A DNA stretch of 64,000 nt, taken from Yoonia litorea (GTDB lineage: Bacteria; Pseudomonadota; Alphaproteobacteria; Rhodobacterales; Rhodobacteraceae). Below, piece after piece: positions 38,034 through 47,096 of this stretch. The notes beneath the pieces were generated by a model that saw only the letters and a list, made by a program, of their open reading frames with translations, had not been told where the DNA came from and searched no databases. The DNA is taken from NCBI RefSeq assembly GCF_900114675.1, contig NZ_FOZM01000001.1, positions 558,001 through 622,000 on the forward strand. Direction: 5' to 3'. How positions within the stretch are numbered: the first letter of the stretch is position 1; each line of letters begins with the position of its first letter. The translations under genes and the position numbers were made by a program.

Positions 38034-38447
38034 ATGCAAACGCAATTTGACATACGCACCAATGGTCCGGGTCTTTATGAGTTCACCGGTGAAGTCGGTC
38101 ATTGGGTCAAGGGCAGCGGACTTCTGACGCTGTTCATTCAGCACACATCCGCAAGTCTCGTCATTCAGGAAAACGCCGATCCTGAAGTTCAGACCGATCT
38201 GCAAAACTTTTTCGCGCGCCTTGTGCCACCTTCGAACGATCCGCGCATGGCATATCTGACCCACACCTACGAAGGCCCGGATGATATGCCGGCGCATATC
38301 AAGGCAGCGCTTCTGCCGACGCATCTCAGCATTCCCGTCATCAATGGTAAAATGGCACTGGGCACATGGCAGGGCATTTATGTTTTTGAGCATCGCGATA
38401 GGCCCCATCACCGACGCGTGGTCGCGCATCTTCAGCCCCAATCTTAG
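38034..38447 (+). CDS. YjbQ/UPF0047 family protein
   Basis: A 137-residue member of the YjbQ family, annotated as secondary thiamine-phosphate synthase because some members have weak thiamine-phosphate synthase activity. Conserved features are GLLTLFIQHTSASLVIQENADPEV (31-54, containing the conserved His), MPAHIKAALLPTHLSIPVINGKMALGTWQGIYVFEHRD, and the terminal HHRRVV. The biological substrate is unsettled. Confidence 0.9.
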   Translation: MQTQFDIRTNGPGLYEFTGEVGHWVKGSGLLTLFIQHTSASLVIQENADPEVQTDLQNFFARLVPPSNDPRMAYLTHTYEGPDDMPAHIKAALLPTHLSIPVINGKMALGTWQGIYVFEHRDRPHHRRVVAHLQPQS

Positions 38448-38625
38448 GCGACTTGATCGGACGTCAGGAAAGCGCAACGCACCTGATGCAGACGCTTTGC
38501 CTCTTGGTCTGGCGTTCGAACACTCCGGACAAAGTTGGAATCTGATACAAGAGTGAGTCTTCTGCGCCACGATCCATGTCGGCCGACACCTGACCCGATT
38601 TGCACACTACCCAAACCTGATTGCC

Positions 38626-38635
38626 CTACATATAG
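38626..38635. promoter_or_regulatory. Possible NrdR box upstream of nrdR
   Basis: CTACATATAG matches the core of the NrdR-box consensus (C-W-A-T-A-T-A-T-W-G) at nine of ten positions and lies 65 bases before the nrdR ATG. NrdR boxes usually occur in pairs near ribonucleotide reductase genes. I see no second clear copy, so this is tentative. Confidence 0.3.
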
Positions 38636-38699
38636 TGGCTGTGGATAAGTCGGGTGGAGCAGGCAGCTTTGTCCGCAACAGGAAGTGTGAGGACCTGCC

Positions 38700-39173
38700 A
38701 TGCGTTGCCCGTTTTGTGGAAATGTTGACACGCAAGTGAAAGACAGCCGCCCCGCCGAGGATCATGTGGCGATCCGTCGTCGCCGGTTTTGCCCGGCCTG
38801 TGGCGGGCGCTTTACAACATATGAACGGGTCCAGTTGCGTGACCTTGTCGTGATCAAGTCAAACGGTCGCCGTGAAGACTTCGACCGGCCGAAGCTCGAA
38901 CGCTCAATTCGGATCGCCCTGCAAAAGCGCCCCGTCGAACCAGAGCGCATTGATCAGATGATCAGCGGCATTGTGCGTCGCCTGGAAAGCCTCGGTGACA
39001 CAGATATTCCGTCAGGGACAATTGGCGAAATTGTGATGGAAAGTCTCGCGCGGATCGACACCGTGGCCTACGTCCGGTTTGCCAGCGTCTACAAGAATTT
39101 TCAGGCTGCTGACGATTTCGACAAGTTTGTCAGCGAGTTGCGTCCGCATGCGACGGGCGACGGGGAAGAGTGA
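38700..39173 (+). CDS. nrdR: Transcriptional repressor NrdR
   Basis: A 157-residue regulator of ribonucleotide reductase genes. The N-terminal zinc ribbon shows C3, C6, C31 and C34 (MRCPFCGN ... FCPACGGRF), followed by an ATP-cone domain (about 49-139, starting [20 protein letters not shown]). ATP/dATP state controls DNA binding. Its stop overlaps the GTG start of ribD, and it sits at the head of the riboflavin block as in many bacteria. Confidence 0.96.
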   Translation: MRCPFCGNVDTQVKDSRPAEDHVAIRRRRFCPACGGRFTTYERVQLRDLVVIKSNGRREDFDRPKLERSIRIALQKRPVEPERIDQMISGIVRRLESLGDTDIPSGTIGEIVMESLARIDTVAYVRFASVYKNFQAADDFDKFVSELRPHATGDGEE

Positions 39174-40267
39174 CCGCACAAACTGATGCGCGTTTCATGG
39201 CGCTGGCCTTGTCGCTGGGGCGACGAGGCTGGGGTCGTGTTTGGCCCAATCCCGCAGTCGGCTGTGTTATTGTCAAAGACGGCAAGATCATCGGACGTGG
39301 ATGGACGGCCGATGGCGGCAGACCCCATGCAGAAACGCGCGCACTGGCGCAAGCGGGGGCTGCTGCGGAGGGTGCGACGGCCTATGTGACGCTAGAGCCA
39401 TGCGCGCATCATGGGCAAACGCCGCCCTGCGCTCAAAGCCTGATTGATGCAAAAATCGCCCGTGTCGTGGTCGCGCTTAGTGATCCTGATCCGCGCGTGG
39501 ACGGTGGTGGACTGAGGATGCTGCAGGACGCCGGTATTGATGTGACAGTCGGGGTTTGCGCTGATGCCGCCGCGCGCGATCATGCGGGGTTCTTGTTGCG
39601 GGTGCGAGAAGGCCGTCCATTCGTGACTTTAAAGCTTGCCGGTACTTTAGACGGGCGCATTGCTACCGCGACCGGTGAGAGCAAGTGGATCACGGGGAAA
39701 GCCGCTCGTCGTGCTGTCCACGCCATGCGCGCGCGACATGACGCCGTGATGGTTGGCGCGGGGACCGTCAGAGCTGATGATCCATCGTTGACGGTGCGCG
39801 ACATGGGTATCACGCGTCAGCCGGTCCGTGTTGTCCTGTCGCGATCCATGAAAATCCCCGTGGGCAGCCAATTGGCGCGGACTGCAGCCAAGGTGCCAGT
39901 CTGGCTATGCCATGGGGCTGGCGCGAATGTTGCGTCATGGGTTGAAAACGGTGCGGTAAGCCTGCCTTGCGAAACTGTTTCCGGTCAGGTTGCACCGCTG
40001 TCTGCGCTAAAGATGCTTGCGGAGCGCGGGATCACCCGTGTCTTTTGCGAAGGCGGCGGGATGTTGGCGGCATCGCTACTTAATGCCGATCTGGTCGACG
40101 AGCTTGTGGTCTTTTCTGCCGGTGCCACGATCGGCGCAGAGGGCACTCCTATGCTTGCCGCCATGGGTGTGGACGGTTTGGCGCATGCGCCCCGGTTTAC
40201 CTTGTCTTCGGTCGCAACGGTCGGCGGTGACATCTGTCACACATGGCGGCGCCTACCTGCGCCATAA
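39170..40267 (+). CDS. ribD: Bifunctional riboflavin deaminase/reductase RibD
   Basis: A 365-residue bifunctional enzyme for the second and third steps of riboflavin synthesis. The N-terminal deaminase has HAETRAL and the zinc motif [12 protein letters not shown]. The C-terminal reductase (from about 150) carries [26 protein letters not shown] and [13 protein letters not shown]. The GTG start at 39170 overlaps the nrdR stop as GTGA. The 3' end overlaps the convergent kpsC gene by 15 bases. Confidence 0.95.
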   Translation: MTAQTDARFMALALSLGRRGWGRVWPNPAVGCVIVKDGKIIGRGWTADGGRPHAETRALAQAGAAAEGATAYVTLEPCAHHGQTPPCAQSLIDAKIARVVVALSDPDPRVDGGGLRMLQDAGIDVTVGVCADAAARDHAGFLLRVREGRPFVTLKLAGTLDGRIATATGESKWITGKAARRAVHAMRARHDAVMVGAGTVRADDPSLTVRDMGITRQPVRVVLSRSMKIPVGSQLARTAAKVPVWLCHGAGANVASWVENGAVSLPCETVSGQVAPLSALKMLAERGITRVFCEGGGMLAASLLNADLVDELVVFSAGATIGAEGTPMLAAMGVDGLAHAPRFTLSSVATVGGDICHTWRRLPAP

Positions 40268-42232
40268 AAAGGCATAGCTTGCGAATGCACCCTGTAATTT
40301 GGCCAGCGCGCGGTTTGCCGCTCCAGGCGGCGGAATGTCGTCATTTTCCAATCGATCCACGATGACTTCGGGCGGACAGGGCAAACGTGTCACAGGATCG
40401 AAGTACCGCGGGTAGGCGATGAGCGCGCCATGCACCAGTGCTGTCAGATCCAGCCGCGCTGTGCGTCTTGTGATCGGCATTGCGCGGTCATCGGTCAGGC
40501 CCCACCCCGCGTAGAAGGGCATCCCGAGGCAGGTGACTGGCGTGTCTCGTAAGAGGGCCTCAAACCCCAGCAGTGATGTAATCGTCCAGACTTCGTCAAC
40601 GGCTTCAATAGCGGCGACCGAATGGACATTTTCCAAGACAACGTCCGCGATATGATCGGCATCGTCAACTTTACCCGGCCTTAACCCTGCCTCCACATCG
40701 GGATGCGGTTTGTAGATGATCTTTGCAGCAGGATTGGCCTTCCGCACGGCAGCGAGCAAATCCTTGTTTGTCTTGATATCGGTTGCGCCCAATCGGATTG
40801 AGGCGTCGTCCTCGACCTGTCCGGGGACCAGAATGCGGCGACCTTCTGGCAGATCGGGGACGACCGTCTGACCGTGATTATACTTGCTGAGGCCCGCGTC
40901 GGTGATCCGCGCGATCAGGGCGGCAGCGCGCCGCCGTTCGGCATCACTCAGACCATCGCTTTCGTTCAAGATAACTTCCAAGCGGCTCGGTCTGGTCGCG
41001 TCGTAGTATATTCCCAAGTCGTCGATCACGAGGCTGAGCGGTGCGATCAGATCCGCGCCAAGCCCGCGTGATCGCAAAAACCCATCTTCCACCAAGCAGG
41101 CTCCGTCGCCTCCTTTGGCGGCCCAGCGCATAACCCGTCTGTTGGTTTGACCTCGTGGTTTTCCGAACTTCAGTGGCTGCACACTGCCGAAAACCTGCTG
41201 CAAGGGTTTGCGCTTCCACAAGCGCATGTCCTCGGCCTGCCAGCCCTTGTGATCGTCGCGCCACGTTCTGGTGAGCGCGGCAAGTGTGGCAAGCGCTTCT
41301 TCGAAACTGCAAAGGCGGTCGTGATAGGGATCATACCATTTGGGATAGAGGATCATTGCCCCCGCAAAGAGTTGCGCGCGCGTCAGATTGCGCTGCCGCC
41401 TTTGCAGTGGCTTGCGGTCATCCGTGAGCCCCCAACCCACGTAAAACGGCTGCCCCAACACGACCGGCTTGTGTCCGGCGAGGATTGCCTCGAATCCCAG
41501 TTGCGAGCTCACCGTATAGACGGCGACGGCGCCCTCAAAAAGCGCCCAAGGTGATATGGGTGCGTCAACAATCGTGACACGCTCGTTTTCATCGTCCTTG
41601 TCGAAATAACCTTCTCGGTGGCCGGCTGATGTTTCGGGATGGGTCTTGATGATGATCCGGGCGCCAGGGTGCTCGGTGAGAGCGAAAAACAGCATCTCGC
41701 GAAAGGAATTGCTGTCACAACCGCTGGCTTTGATGGATGCATCCTTCCGCGTTTGGTCAATGACCAACACATACCCCGGTTTGGTCGCGGAAAGCGTTGG
41801 GTCGTGAAGGTTGTACTTCGAGAGCTGATGCTTGCGCATCAAATCAATCCCTGTTCGCGCACGGTCGAGAAGCGCTGTGTCATCAAGCGGGGTCTCCGCA
41901 AGGACCATCTCGAGGTCAGATCGCGTTTCGGGGTCGAAGTGCACGCCGTTGCGATCAATATTCAGGCCAATGGGCGGATCGCCATCACGGCCAAGTCCGA
42001 CAGAGCGAAGGAAACTGTCTTCCACCCTGACGACGGAATTGCCTTTGCGCGCAGCGATGGTTTCGCCGCGGGGCGCTGTTGGACTGTGGCCCCAGACCCC
42101 AACCAGATCATCGCCATCGGGTGCGCCCAGCTTGATGTCATAGCCCGCGAGATCAAGGATACGCCTGACCCTGCCTTGCGTGAGAAAGCCACCATTATAG
42201 ACATAAAGATTTTTGCGCGTGCCTTGCGTCAT
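40253..42232 (-). CDS. kpsC: KpsC-like capsule polysaccharide protein (dual beta-Kdo transferase)
   Basis: A 659-residue cytoplasmic protein of the KpsC/LipA family. KpsC adds alternating beta-Kdo residues to the lipid anchor of ABC-exported capsules using two glycosyltransferase modules. The two modules are visible as a repeated motif: EDSFLRSVGLG at 71-81 and EDGFLRSRGLG near residue 385. Repeats of QPFYVGWGLTDDR and MPFYAGWGLTDDR also occur in the two halves. It starts 9 bases downstream of kpsS on the same strand. No kpsM/T/E/D export genes or Kdo synthesis genes are in the window. Confidence 0.9.
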   Translation of the reverse strand: MTQGTRKNLYVYNGGFLTQGRVRRILDLAGYDIKLGAPDGDDLVGVWGHSPTAPRGETIAARKGNSVVRVEDSFLRSVGLGRDGDPPIGLNIDRNGVHFDPETRSDLEMVLAETPLDDTALLDRARTGIDLMRKHQLSKYNLHDPTLSATKPGYVLVIDQTRKDASIKASGCDSNSFREMLFFALTEHPGARIIIKTHPETSAGHREGYFDKDDENERVTIVDAPISPWALFEGAVAVYTVSSQLGFEAILAGHKPVVLGQPFYVGWGLTDDRKPLQRRQRNLTRAQLFAGAMILYPKWYDPYHDRLCSFEEALATLAALTRTWRDDHKGWQAEDMRLWKRKPLQQVFGSVQPLKFGKPRGQTNRRVMRWAAKGGDGACLVEDGFLRSRGLGADLIAPLSLVIDDLGIYYDATRPSRLEVILNESDGLSDAERRRAAALIARITDAGLSKYNHGQTVVPDLPEGRRILVPGQVEDDASIRLGATDIKTNKDLLAAVRKANPAAKIIYKPHPDVEAGLRPGKVDDADHIADVVLENVHSVAAIEAVDEVWTITSLLGFEALLRDTPVTCLGMPFYAGWGLTDDRAMPITRRTARLDLTALVHGALIAYPRYFDPVTRLPCPPEVIVDRLENDDIPPPGAANRALAKLQGAFASYAFLWRR

Positions 42233-42241
42233 CGCCGCAGG

Positions 42242-43564
42242 TTAGTCGAGGCTTCCGCGACCGACAACGCGCATTGCAGGTGGTTTCTGTCGCGTAGGCA
42301 CCAAGGCGTCATAGGGCGAGGCCTCTTGCAGCATCATGTCGACGACCATCCGGAGCAACTGGCGTCTGCCGGAGCTGGAATAGAAACCACCCGGCACTTG
42401 GCTCGTTTCGAGCAGAAACTGACGGTAGTCGCGATAAGCCGCCGCATCAGGGCGTTTGGGGTTGGCAAAGAATGCGGCAAGGGGCTGGTCCGAGATAAAC
42501 TCTGGCTTGTTGTAAACGGCTGTTCCGAAGGCTTTCAGCGGTATGCCCCGCCAGAGGGCCTGTTGCCCAGCGGTGGAGTTCACCGTGACCGCCGACCGCG
42601 CCTCTGTCAGCACCTGTGCAAGTTTTCCGCCGCGCAGGTAGTGGACGCGGTTGCGGATACCATGCTTTTGGGCTTCTTGTTCGATCAGCCTGCGCAATGG
42701 CGCCCTGCCGTTTTCCAGCGGATGTGCCTTGAAGACAAGATGATGATGCGATGGTGCGCCATCAGCAAATCCGGCGACGACAAGCGAAATAAACTCCTGC
42801 ATTGTCGCAAATGGCGAATGCGCCTGAAAGCTTGCGTCATGTTCAAGCTGTAGCAGGGCGATGTGGTAGGGATAGCCGCCTGCCTTGATGCGCCGCGTCC
42901 GCCATCTCCTTTCAAGCGCTAGAAATGGCATAAGCAGTAGCCGCTTGGTATAGAGTGCTGCTTCCTGCCGGACAGGAAGCGCGCGGTGCGTCTTGAACGA
43001 AGGATACCGATGGTTCCAGAACATGACGAACCAGTGATAGGCCGCGCCGTAGAAGATATGCTGTCGCATATCTCCCCATTGCGCAGGCGGGGTCGGCATG
43101 TCGATATCGGAACGGGCCAGCCTGTCGCGCATTTCGCCCACATCAATACGCATCAAAGCCGAATGGCCGTTTGATCCGTCACGCTCGTATGTGACCCAAT
43201 AGGGCCTCATATATCCTTCCTCGAAAACGTGGATGCAGATGCCCATCGTTCTGGCAAGCTTTATAGCTTCCGCGTGAACGGGTCGCGTGTCTCCGTAAAG
43301 CACAATGTCGGTAATATGCTTTTCTTGAAGAAGTGCCTTGCATGTCTGGGGCCACTTACGAAGGTCATCCTGAAAAGCAAGATAACCTGGCGCACGTCCC
43401 CAAAAGGCTCGGTCCCCTGCATTGAAGCCGACACGCCAAACGTCCGCGCCAGTTTCACGGAGCATTCCAGCCAATTTGCGGAAAAACGGACCGTGCGGAC
43501 CCTGAAGGAACAGGAACCGACGGCCAGAGTGGCCTTTCTGAAATCTGGTGACAGCAGAAGCCAT
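42242..43564 (-). CDS. kpsS: KpsS-like capsule polysaccharide protein (initiating beta-Kdo transferase)
   Basis: About 440 residues, matching KpsS, the enzyme adding the first Kdo to the phosphatidylglycerol anchor of group 2-type capsules. Conserved stretches include FLFLQGPHGPFFRKLAGMLRETGADVWRVGFNAGD, GDTRPVHAEA, FEEGYMRPYWVTYE and AVTVNSTAGQQALWRGIPL. ATG 43564 has a strong AGGAGA site; an extension to 43585 is unsupported. It diverges from ribE and is followed by kpsC. Synthesis of the capsule polymer itself must be encoded elsewhere. Confidence 0.9.
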   Translation of the reverse strand: MASAVTRFQKGHSGRRFLFLQGPHGPFFRKLAGMLRETGADVWRVGFNAGDRAFWGRAPGYLAFQDDLRKWPQTCKALLQEKHITDIVLYGDTRPVHAEAIKLARTMGICIHVFEEGYMRPYWVTYERDGSNGHSALMRIDVGEMRDRLARSDIDMPTPPAQWGDMRQHIFYGAAYHWFVMFWNHRYPSFKTHRALPVRQEAALYTKRLLLMPFLALERRWRTRRIKAGGYPYHIALLQLEHDASFQAHSPFATMQEFISLVVAGFADGAPSHHHLVFKAHPLENGRAPLRRLIEQEAQKHGIRNRVHYLRGGKLAQVLTEARSAVTVNSTAGQQALWRGIPLKAFGTAVYNKPEFISDQPLAAFFANPKRPDAAAYRDYRQFLLETSQVPGGFYSSSGRRQLLRMVVDMMLQEASPYDALVPTRQKPPAMRVVGRGSLD

Positions 43565-43668
43565 AGCGATATCTCCTGACCGCATTTCTGACAGAAGGCA
43601 AGCTGTCTGGCTTGTCGTGGCAATGGGGAAGGTCTAGGTCTGTGGCGACACTATGAGGATCAGAAATC

Positions 43669-44265
43669 ATGTTTACGGGCATCGTCACAGATATCGGTAC
43701 AGTGCTTGAGCTTGAACAGCGCGGCGACCTGCGCGCGCGGATCGGGACCGGGTATGATGTCGATGGCATCGACATCGGTGCGTCCATTGCCTGCAACGGC
43801 GTGTGCCTGACGGTGGTTGCGCTAGGCCAAGACCCGCAAAATTGGTTTGATGTAGAGATCTCAGCAGAGAGCGTGGGGCTGACCAACATTGGTGATTGGA
43901 AAGTGGGCAGCCGTTTGAACCTTGAGCGTGCGCTGAAGGTTGGCGATGAACTCGGTGGTCACATCGTTTCGGGCCATGTTGATGGCGTCGCCGAAGTTGT
44001 CGCTATGGCAGACGAAGGTGATAGCACGCGCGTCACATTCCGTGCCCCCGACGCGCTGGCGCGATTTATCGCGCCCAAAGGATCGGTTGCTCTCAACGGC
44101 ACATCGCTGACCGTGAATGAGGTTGACGGAACAGACTTCGGCATCAACTTTATTCCTCACACCAAGGTAGCAACGACTTGGGGAGATGTGAGTGTTGGCG
44201 ACCGCATCAATTTGGAAATCGACACCATGGCGCGATATGTGGCCCGGCTGCGGGAATACGGATAA
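43669..44265 (+). CDS. ribE: Riboflavin synthase alpha chain
   Basis: A 198-residue enzyme that dismutates 6,7-dimethyl-8-ribityllumazine to riboflavin. Two lumazine-binding repeats are visible, the first starting MFTGIVTDIGTVLELEQRGD and with SIACNGVCLTVVAL, the second with GGHIVSGHVDGVAEV and SVALNGTSLTVNEVDG. The stop overlaps the next start as TAATG. The upstream gap has no FMN riboswitch (no RFN signature) that I can see. Confidence 0.95.
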   Translation: MFTGIVTDIGTVLELEQRGDLRARIGTGYDVDGIDIGASIACNGVCLTVVALGQDPQNWFDVEISAESVGLTNIGDWKVGSRLNLERALKVGDELGGHIVSGHVDGVAEVVAMADEGDSTRVTFRAPDALARFIAPKGSVALNGTSLTVNEVDGTDFGINFIPHTKVATTWGDVSVGDRINLEIDTMARYVARLREYG

Positions 44266-44837
44266 TGGCTGGCATCGGACACAACTCCGGTCGAGTAGAT
44301 GAACCCGGTAAGGCTTGGCGCAGCTTTGTCTGGAAGAAGGCCCGGAAGGATCTGGTAGGGGTGCTGCCGGTCGAAATCATCCGTCGCCGTGTGCGCCGCG
44401 CCGAAGAACTGGGTTTACCCTACAAGACCTATGCCGGGATCAGGGCGCATACAGGACATGACCTGATCGGCTTCCTGTTTTCAAACAATGCCCTTCGCAT
44501 ACTGCGCACGGGTGATGACCTGCCGCTGCAGCAGAAGGAAAAGCTGCGGCAAGTGACCGGTGCGCTGCGTCACGCCATTGTCCACAGACCCGTTTCTGTC
44601 GAGCGTGTTGCTGCGATGGAAGATTTTGATCGCGCATTTGCTGCACCTGCGTTCACCGATAGCTGGTCAGAGATGCGCACCAAGATCAAAGCAATCGCGA
44701 CGACTGACGGCCAACCGGCAGATCGTTGGCTGATGATCGGCGACACTGCGTTCGAGCGGGAATGGGCCGAAGCGGGCCGCATGGCAGGCTACCTGACGGC
44801 TGATGACTTCTTCGGGGCGGGTCGCGCCGCCACCTGA
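44265..44837 (+). CDS. Conserved protein with N-terminal GIGHNSG motif
   Basis: A 190-residue protein of unknown function. It begins MAGIGHNSGRVDEPG, the GIGHNSG motif shared by many uncharacterised alphaproteobacterial proteins. The rest has a basic helical region (KAWRSFVWKKARKDLVGVLPVEIIRRRVRRAEELGL) and an LSNN-like FLFSNNALRIL segment. There are no membrane segments or cysteines. It overlaps ribE at TAATG and precedes ribBA within the riboflavin operon. That placement suggests a conserved but unassigned link to flavin supply or to a neighbouring process. Confidence 0.8.
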   Translation: MAGIGHNSGRVDEPGKAWRSFVWKKARKDLVGVLPVEIIRRRVRRAEELGLPYKTYAGIRAHTGHDLIGFLFSNNALRILRTGDDLPLQQKEKLRQVTGALRHAIVHRPVSVERVAAMEDFDRAFAAPAFTDSWSEMRTKIKAIATTDGQPADRWLMIGDTAFEREWAEAGRMAGYLTADDFFGAGRAAT

Positions 44838-44916
44838 CGTCACAGGGACGTATCCAACCTTTCCAAAGGCCGTTTGCTCGGCTATCTGCGGGTCAGGATC
44901 GACTGCGGGAAAACAG

Positions 44917-46047
44917 ATGAATACGAATTTCGAACAGCCAGGACCGGTAGAGCGTGATTGGTCTGATGCAATCAGTACCACAGAAGAAATCATCGAAGAC
45001 GCTCGTAACGGCAGGATGTTCATCCTGGTCGACCACGAGGACCGCGAAAACGAGGGCGATCTGGTCATCCCGGCCCAGATGGCGACGCCGGATGCGATCA
45101 ACTTCATGGCAACGCACGGTCGCGGATTGATTTGTCTGACTCTGCCGGGCGAGCGGATCGACGCCTTGGGACTGCCTTTGATGGCGTCTCATAACTCTTC
45201 TCGCCATGAAACCGCGTTTACGGTCAGCATCGAGGCGCGTGAGGGTGTGAGCACAGGTATCTCGGCCCACGACCGTGCCCGCACTGTCGCCACGGCGATT
45301 GATGCCGGCAAGGGTGCTGCCGATATCGCGACGCCAGGCCATGTCTTTCCACTGCGCGCCCGCGATGGCGGGGTGCTGGTCAGGGCAGGCCATACAGAAG
45401 CGGCGGTCGATATCTCGCGGCTTGCCGGTCTGAACCCTTCGGGCGTGATTTGCGAGATTATGAAGGAAGATGGTGAAATGGCGCGCCTTCCCGATCTGGT
45501 GGCCTTCGCGCAGTTGCATGGGCTGAAGATCGGCACGATCAGTGATCTCATTGCTTACCGCCGCCGCCACGACAATCTGGTGCGTGTCCGTGAAACCAGC
45601 ACGATCCAGTCCGAATTCGGCGGTGAATGGGAACTGCGCATCTACACCGACGAAACCCAAGGTGCCGAGCACATCGCTTTGGTGAAAGGCGACATCACCA
45701 CACCTGAACCTGTGTTGGTGCGTATGCATGCTCTTGATCCGATGCTTGACGTGGTTGGCGTCGGGCCAAAGGGCCGCCGTAATGAATTTGGTGACGCGAT
45801 GAAGCTGATCGCTGACGAAGGACGCGGCGCGTTGGTGCTTTTGCGTGATGTGCACATGAAATTGCACGCAGACGAGGAAGCCTCGCCGCAGACACTCCGC
45901 CAGTATGGGCTGGGTGCGCAGATCCTGTCCTCTCTTGGTTTGCACGAAATCGAACTTCTCACCAATTCGCCGCAGCCGAAGGTCGTCGGTTTGGATGCCT
46001 ACGGCTTGGAAATTGTCGGTACACGCAAAATTTCGGAGATTGGATAA
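44917..46047 (+). CDS. ribB: 3,4-Dihydroxy-2-butanone 4-phosphate synthase with degenerate cyclohydrolase II domain
   Basis: A 376-residue RibBA-type protein. The N-terminal DHBP synthase (about 25-230) has the catalytic DHEDRENEGDL, the FMATHGRGLICL segment, GISAHDRARTV, and PGHVFPLRARDGG with TEAAVD. The C-terminal half aligns with GTP cyclohydrolase II, but the expected zinc cysteines (the SECLTGD...RCDC motifs) are missing: RMHALDPMLDVVGV replaces the H-S-E-C-L region. DHBP synthesis is therefore well supported, while GTP cyclohydrolase II activity is doubtful, so another cyclohydrolase must supply the pathway. ATG 44917 is chosen over 44803. Confidence 0.9.
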   Translation: MNTNFEQPGPVERDWSDAISTTEEIIEDARNGRMFILVDHEDRENEGDLVIPAQMATPDAINFMATHGRGLICLTLPGERIDALGLPLMASHNSSRHETAFTVSIEAREGVSTGISAHDRARTVATAIDAGKGAADIATPGHVFPLRARDGGVLVRAGHTEAAVDISRLAGLNPSGVICEIMKEDGEMARLPDLVAFAQLHGLKIGTISDLIAYRRRHDNLVRVRETSTIQSEFGGEWELRIYTDETQGAEHIALVKGDITTPEPVLVRMHALDPMLDVVGVGPKGRRNEFGDAMKLIADEGRGALVLLRDVHMKLHADEEASPQTLRQYGLGAQILSSLGLHEIELLTNSPQPKVVGLDAYGLEIVGTRKISEIG

Positions 46048-46586
46048 TGGCCGGAGCATCGCACTACATCATCCCGCTGCCGGAATTTGATCAGCCCGTA
46101 AAGATCCTGATCGTGGCCTCACCTTATTACAAGGATATCTCGGATCATCAGGTGGCGGGTGCCAAAGCCGAAATCGAAAAGGCAGGTGCAACATGGGAGA
46201 TCGTCGAGGTGCCTGGTGCACTGGAGATTCCCACAGCGATCGGCATTGCAGAGCGGATGAGCAATTTTGACGGTTACGTTGCGCTGGGCTGCGTGATCCG
46301 TGGCGAGACGACGCATTATGACACTGTCTGCAATGACAGCAGCCGCGCGATCCAGCTTTTGGGACTTCAGGGGCTTTGCATCGGCAACGGCATCCTGACG
46401 GTCGAGACATACGAACAGGCCGCTGTCCGGGCTGATCCGGATCAGATGAACAAAGGTGGCGGCGCCGCAGCAGCGGCCTTGCACCTGATTGCGCTCGCCC
46501 GTAAGTGGGGCAAGGCCGAAAAGGGCGTCGGATTTACCCGCGATATCCTGATGGCCGGAAGCAGCGACAACGCGGACAAGGCATGA
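46047..46586 (+). CDS. ribH: 6,7-Dimethyl-8-ribityllumazine synthase
   Basis: A 179-residue lumazine synthase condensing 5-amino-6-ribitylamino-uracil with DHBP. Visible motifs are ILIVASPYYKDISD, the substrate-binding EVPGALEIPTAI, and GCVIRGETTHYDTVCNDSS with the catalytic His. It starts in a TAATG overlap with ribB and ends in ATGA with nusB, so the tail of the operon is fully coupled. Confidence 0.96.
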   Translation: MAGASHYIIPLPEFDQPVKILIVASPYYKDISDHQVAGAKAEIEKAGATWEIVEVPGALEIPTAIGIAERMSNFDGYVALGCVIRGETTHYDTVCNDSSRAIQLLGLQGLCIGNGILTVETYEQAAVRADPDQMNKGGGAAAAALHLIALARKWGKAEKGVGFTRDILMAGSSDNADKA

Positions 46587-47050
46587 CCCTCTCGAACAAT
46601 CAGAAACGCAAAATGAAATCCGCCGCCCGCCTCTATGCGGTTCAGGCGCTTTTCCAGATGGAGGCCTCTGGCCAGACAGCAGATGCTGTGATGCGCGAGT
46701 TCGAGGATCACCGGTTTGGTGCGACCTATGACGAAGGCGAGATGGCGGAGGGAGATGTCGATCTTTTCCGTGGCCTGATGGACAAAGCAGTCGATGAGCA
46801 AGCCAAGATCGACCAGATGACAGACCGTGCTTTGGTGGCGAAGTGGCCCATCGCGCGGATCGACCCAACTTGGCGCGCACTTTTCCGCGCCGCAGGTGGT
46901 GAGCTGATCCTGAGAGATGCACCACCGAAGGTCGTTATCAGTGAATTTGTGGCGATTGCCGAAGCCTTTTCTTCTGACGGGAAAGAGCCGAAGTTCGTCA
47001 ACGCTGTGTTGGACCATATGGCGCGCGAGGCACGGCCGGACGCTTTCTAG
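46583..47050 (+). CDS. nusB: Transcription antitermination factor NusB
   Basis: A 155-residue all-helical RNA-binding protein that, with NusE (S10), binds BoxA in rRNA operons. The N-terminal KSAARLYAVQALFQME is the conserved arginine-rich start, and the C-terminal VVISEFVAIAEAFSSDGKEPKFVNAVLDHMA is the family signature. It follows ribH with a 4-base overlap, the common ribH-nusB pairing. Confidence 0.96.
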   Translation: MTLSNNQKRKMKSAARLYAVQALFQMEASGQTADAVMREFEDHRFGATYDEGEMAEGDVDLFRGLMDKAVDEQAKIDQMTDRALVAKWPIARIDPTWRALFRAAGGELILRDAPPKVVISEFVAIAEAFSSDGKEPKFVNAVLDHMAREARPDAF

Positions 47051-47096
47051 ACGGAGGAAAGCTTGCCCTTTCGGGACGGTGGATTAGCTTTAGCCT

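Noticed and set aside
38448..38699. 95-codon minus-strand frame in the nrdR promoter gap (38444-38731)
   Set aside because: It has no recognisable domain and overlaps the start of nrdR; the gap is better explained as a promoter region.
43565..43668. FMN riboswitch before ribE
   Set aside because: No RFN-element signature is visible in the 104-base gap, and most of the leader would be shared with divergent kpsS.
44893..46059. 388-codon reading frame on the minus strand
   Set aside because: Antisense to ribB with intact DHBP synthase motifs.
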